Of a stretch of 8,944 bases of DNA, positions 7,266 to 8,944 are shown one piece after another. The position numbers and the translations under genes were made by a program. This DNA is from Prevotellaceae bacterium (GTDB taxonomy: Bacteria > Bacteroidota > Bacteroidia > Bacteroidales > Paludibacteraceae), in assembly GCA_031255055.1 (NCBI GenBank), contig JAIRTG010000247.1, positions 1-8,944 of the forward strand, read 5' to 3'. How positions within the stretch are numbered: the first letter of the stretch is position 1; each line of letters begins with the position of its first letter. Below the pieces are notes generated by a model. The model was not told the DNA's origin. It did not search any database and worked only from the letters and a program-made list of their open reading frames with translations.

Positions 7266-7398
7266 AATTCAACAATTCAGACTCTCCTGTTTGGATTTTT
7301 CACATGAAAATAATAAACATCAATTTTAACAAAGCACATTTATCTTTATATTTTTACGATAAATGATATAATAAAAAAATATTATTTCCCAAAACTTT
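7266..7398 (+). promoter_or_regulatory. Long AT-rich 5' leader of rho
   Basis: About 130 nt separate the predicted start of transcription from the rho ATG. The leader is very AT-rich. It holds a weak hairpin at 7288-7319 (TGTTT and TTTTC pairing with GAAAA and AAACA around a 4x4 internal loop) and a 20-codon open frame. Rho is known to control its own synthesis through its leader in Escherichia coli. Whether this leader does so is inference; I see no C-rich rut-like stretch, which weakens the idea. Confidence 0.35.
7304..7366 (+). CDS. Possible 20-residue leader peptide upstream of rho
   Basis: ATG at 7304 opens a frame of 20 codons ending in TGA at 7364-7366, inside the predicted rho leader. 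The peptide, MKIININFNKAHLSLYFYDK, has no recognisable motif. It has no ribosome binding site, but neither do the other genes here. In DNA this AT-rich a 20-codon frame can easily be chance, so this is only a candidate. Confidence 0.12.
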   Translation: MKIININFNKAHLSLYFYDK

Positions 7399-8944
7399 AT
7401 GAGCAACTACACTATTTTGCAACTTAATGCAAAAGACCTTTCTGAGCTTCAAGAGATAGCTAAAAACTTGGGCATAAAAAAGCCAAGTTCAACCAAAGAC
7501 AAATTAATTTACGAGATTTTAGATCAGCAGGCTGTTGCAAATGCACAGCGGAAAGCATCTAACAGTACCGAAAAACAAGAACCTGTGAAGAAAAAACAGC
7601 CGCGTGCCTCATCGGTGAAAAAAGAAGCTGAAAAAGAACCAACAGTCGAAAAACCGTCGGAAGTAAAAGAAGAAAGCAAAAAAGCGCTTCGAAAAACGAC
7701 AAAAAAAGTTGAAAAAACACCCGAAAAAACAGTTGCTGCCGAAGAAGTGAAAAGCGAGCCGGTAAACAGCGATGCTCAAAAAACGCCGAAAGGAAGAAAA
7801 AGAATCGAGAAAAAACCGGAAGAGAAAAAAGAAAATATTGTTGAAAACAACAATCCAAATATCCCGAAAGCAGCCGAAGAAGTGGTAAAAGAAGAACCGA
7901 AAAAAGAAATTACCGAAACAACACAGGCTGAAAAAGCAAACCGTGAGATGAGAATCACAAGGCCGAACAACAATAATGGCAGTAATCCTAACAATAATAA
8001 TAACAGCAATCAGCGGAACAACAATAAATACGGCCCTAACAATCAACGGAACATCGACAAGCAATTCGACTTTGATGGTATTTTAGAAGGCACAGGAACG
8101 CTTGAAATGATGGCCGACGGTTACGGATTTTTAAGATCGTCCGATTACAACTATCTCTCTTCTCCCGATGATATTTATGTATCCCAATCGCAAATCAAAT
8201 TATTCGGGTTAAAGACAGGCGATACGGTTACAGGCGCCATCCGCCCTCCAAAAGAAGGTGAAAAATATTTCCCACTGATTAAAGTAACAAAAATAAACGG
8301 CCGTTCGCCCGAATATGTGCGCGACCGCGTTCCTTTCGAACATTTAACACCGCTTTTTCCCGATTCAAAATTCAACCTGACGACAGGTAAGAACGATTTA
8401 CTCTCAACACGTATTGTCGATTTATTTTCGCCGATAGGAAAGGGACAAAGAGGGTTAATCGTAGCACAACCGAAAACGGGTAAAACCGTTTTGCTGAAAG
8501 ACATCGCAAATGCCATCGCAGCAAATCACCCCGAAGTATATATGATTATCCTGTTGATTGACGAACGCCCGGAAGAAGTAACCGATATGGCCCGCAGCGT
8601 ACACGCCGAAGTCATTTCGTCAACATTCGATGAGCCGGCCGAGCGCCATGTGAAAGTCGCAAGCATGGTGCATGAAAAAGCAAAACGCATGGTTGAATGC
8701 GGACAGGACGTTGTTATTCTGCTTGATTCGATTACGAGATTGGCACGCGCTTACAACACAGTTTCGCCGGCATCGGGTAAAGTGCTTTCCGGTGGCGTCG
8801 ATGCAAATGCCTTGCACAAACCGAAACGCTTTTTCGGCGCTGCACGTAACATCGAGAACGGCGGCAGCTTGACAATTATCGCAACCGCACTCACGGAAAC
8901 AGGCTCGAAAATGGACGAAGTTATCTTTGAAGAATTTAAAGGAA
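7399..8944 (+). CDS. rho: Transcription termination factor Rho (3' partial), with a large disordered insertion
   Basis: Rho is a hexameric RNA helicase that loads on nascent RNA and releases it from RNA polymerase using ATP. Seen: ATG at 7399, then 515 complete codons with no stop, so the gene leaves the window; comparison with E. coli Rho suggests roughly 85-90 residues are missing. Residues 1-46 are the N-terminal helical Rho_N domain. Residues 47-221 are an insertion absent from E. coli Rho: first Lys/Glu/Pro-rich, then Asn-rich (17 Asn among residues 190-218). The RNA-binding cold-shock-like domain spans about 222-300 (DGYGFLRS, PDDIYVS, IRPPKEGE). Walker A is AQPKTGKT at 356-363, Walker B VVILLD at 438-443, and the Q-loop KVLSGGVDANALHKPKR at 461-477. 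Known: Bacteroides Rho has a similar insertion reported to drive phase separation. No Shine-Dalgarno is present. The missing right end is an edge effect, not a mutation. Confidence 0.97.
   Translation, partial: MSNYTILQLNAKDLSELQEIAKNLGIKKPSSTKDKLIYEILDQQAVANAQRKASNSTEKQEPVKKKQPRASSVKKEAEKEPTVEKPSEVKEESKKALRKTTKKVEKTPEKTVAAEEVKSEPVNSDAQKTPKGRKRIEKKPEEKKENIVENNNPNIPKAAEEVVKEEPKKEITETTQAEKANREMRITRPNNNNGSNPNNNNNSNQRNNNKYGPNNQRNIDKQFDFDGILEGTGTLEMMADGYGFLRSSDYNYLSSPDDIYVSQSQIKLFGLKTGDTVTGAIRPPKEGEKYFPLIKVTKINGRSPEYVRDRVPFEHLTPLFPDSKFNLTTGKNDLLSTRIVDLFSPIGKGQRGLIVAQPKTGKTVLLKDIANAIAANHPEVYMIILLIDERPEEVTDMARSVHAEVISSTFDEPAERHVKVASMVHEKAKRMVECGQDVVILLDSITRLARAYNTVSPASGKVLSGGVDANALHKPKRFFGAARNIENGGSLTIIATALTETGSKMDEVIFEEFKG

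Noticed and set aside
7559..8064. Minus-strand Phe/Leu-rich frames resembling membrane proteins
   Set aside because: They are the antisense of the Lys/Glu-rich insertion of Rho (AAA/GAA codons read as TTT/TTC), not real membrane proteins.

Overview
The window looks like chromosomal DNA from a Bacteroidetes (Bacteroidota) bacterium, most likely of the order Bacteroidales. Four signs point there. One secreted protein ends in a type IX secretion (Por) C-terminal sorting domain. Two promoters match the Bacteroidetes pattern TTTG-N19/20-TAnnTTTG, and a third is a near match. Start codons lack Shine-Dalgarno sequences and follow A-rich stretches. Rho carries the large disordered insertion typical of this phylum. 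The genus cannot be named from this window.

Layout. 1-1594 (+): the 3' part of a membrane-tethered regulator (TPR repeats, one membrane helix, coiled coil, C-terminal helix-turn-helix), cut by the left edge. 1595-1717: a short regulatory gap with two 16-bp direct repeats 21 bp apart, followed by a probable promoter. 1718-4060 (+): a 780-residue secreted Asp-box (BNR/sortilin-like) beta-propeller protein with a type IX sorting tail. 4061-4319: a gap between convergent genes with two hairpins, one terminator-like and one an unusual 21-pair stem around a 60-nt loop. 4320-5636 (-): folC. 5637-5827: a divergent promoter region with a strong tilS promoter that has a palindrome in its spacer. 5828-7165 (+): tilS. 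7166-7398: rho promoter and an AT-rich leader of about 130 nt. 7399-8944 (+): rho, cut by the right edge before its C-terminus.

The right half is housekeeping: folate polyglutamylation (FolC), tRNA-Ile lysidine synthesis (TilS) and transcription termination (Rho). The left half is accessory: a membrane-bound regulator next to a secreted propeller protein whose promoter carries a plausible activator site. Regulation of the second by the first is an inference from adjacency and the repeats. I see no mobile element, CRISPR array, RNA gene or defence system. The items most worth following up are the 21-bp-phased repeats, the long hairpin at 4152-4253 and the composition of the Rho insertion.
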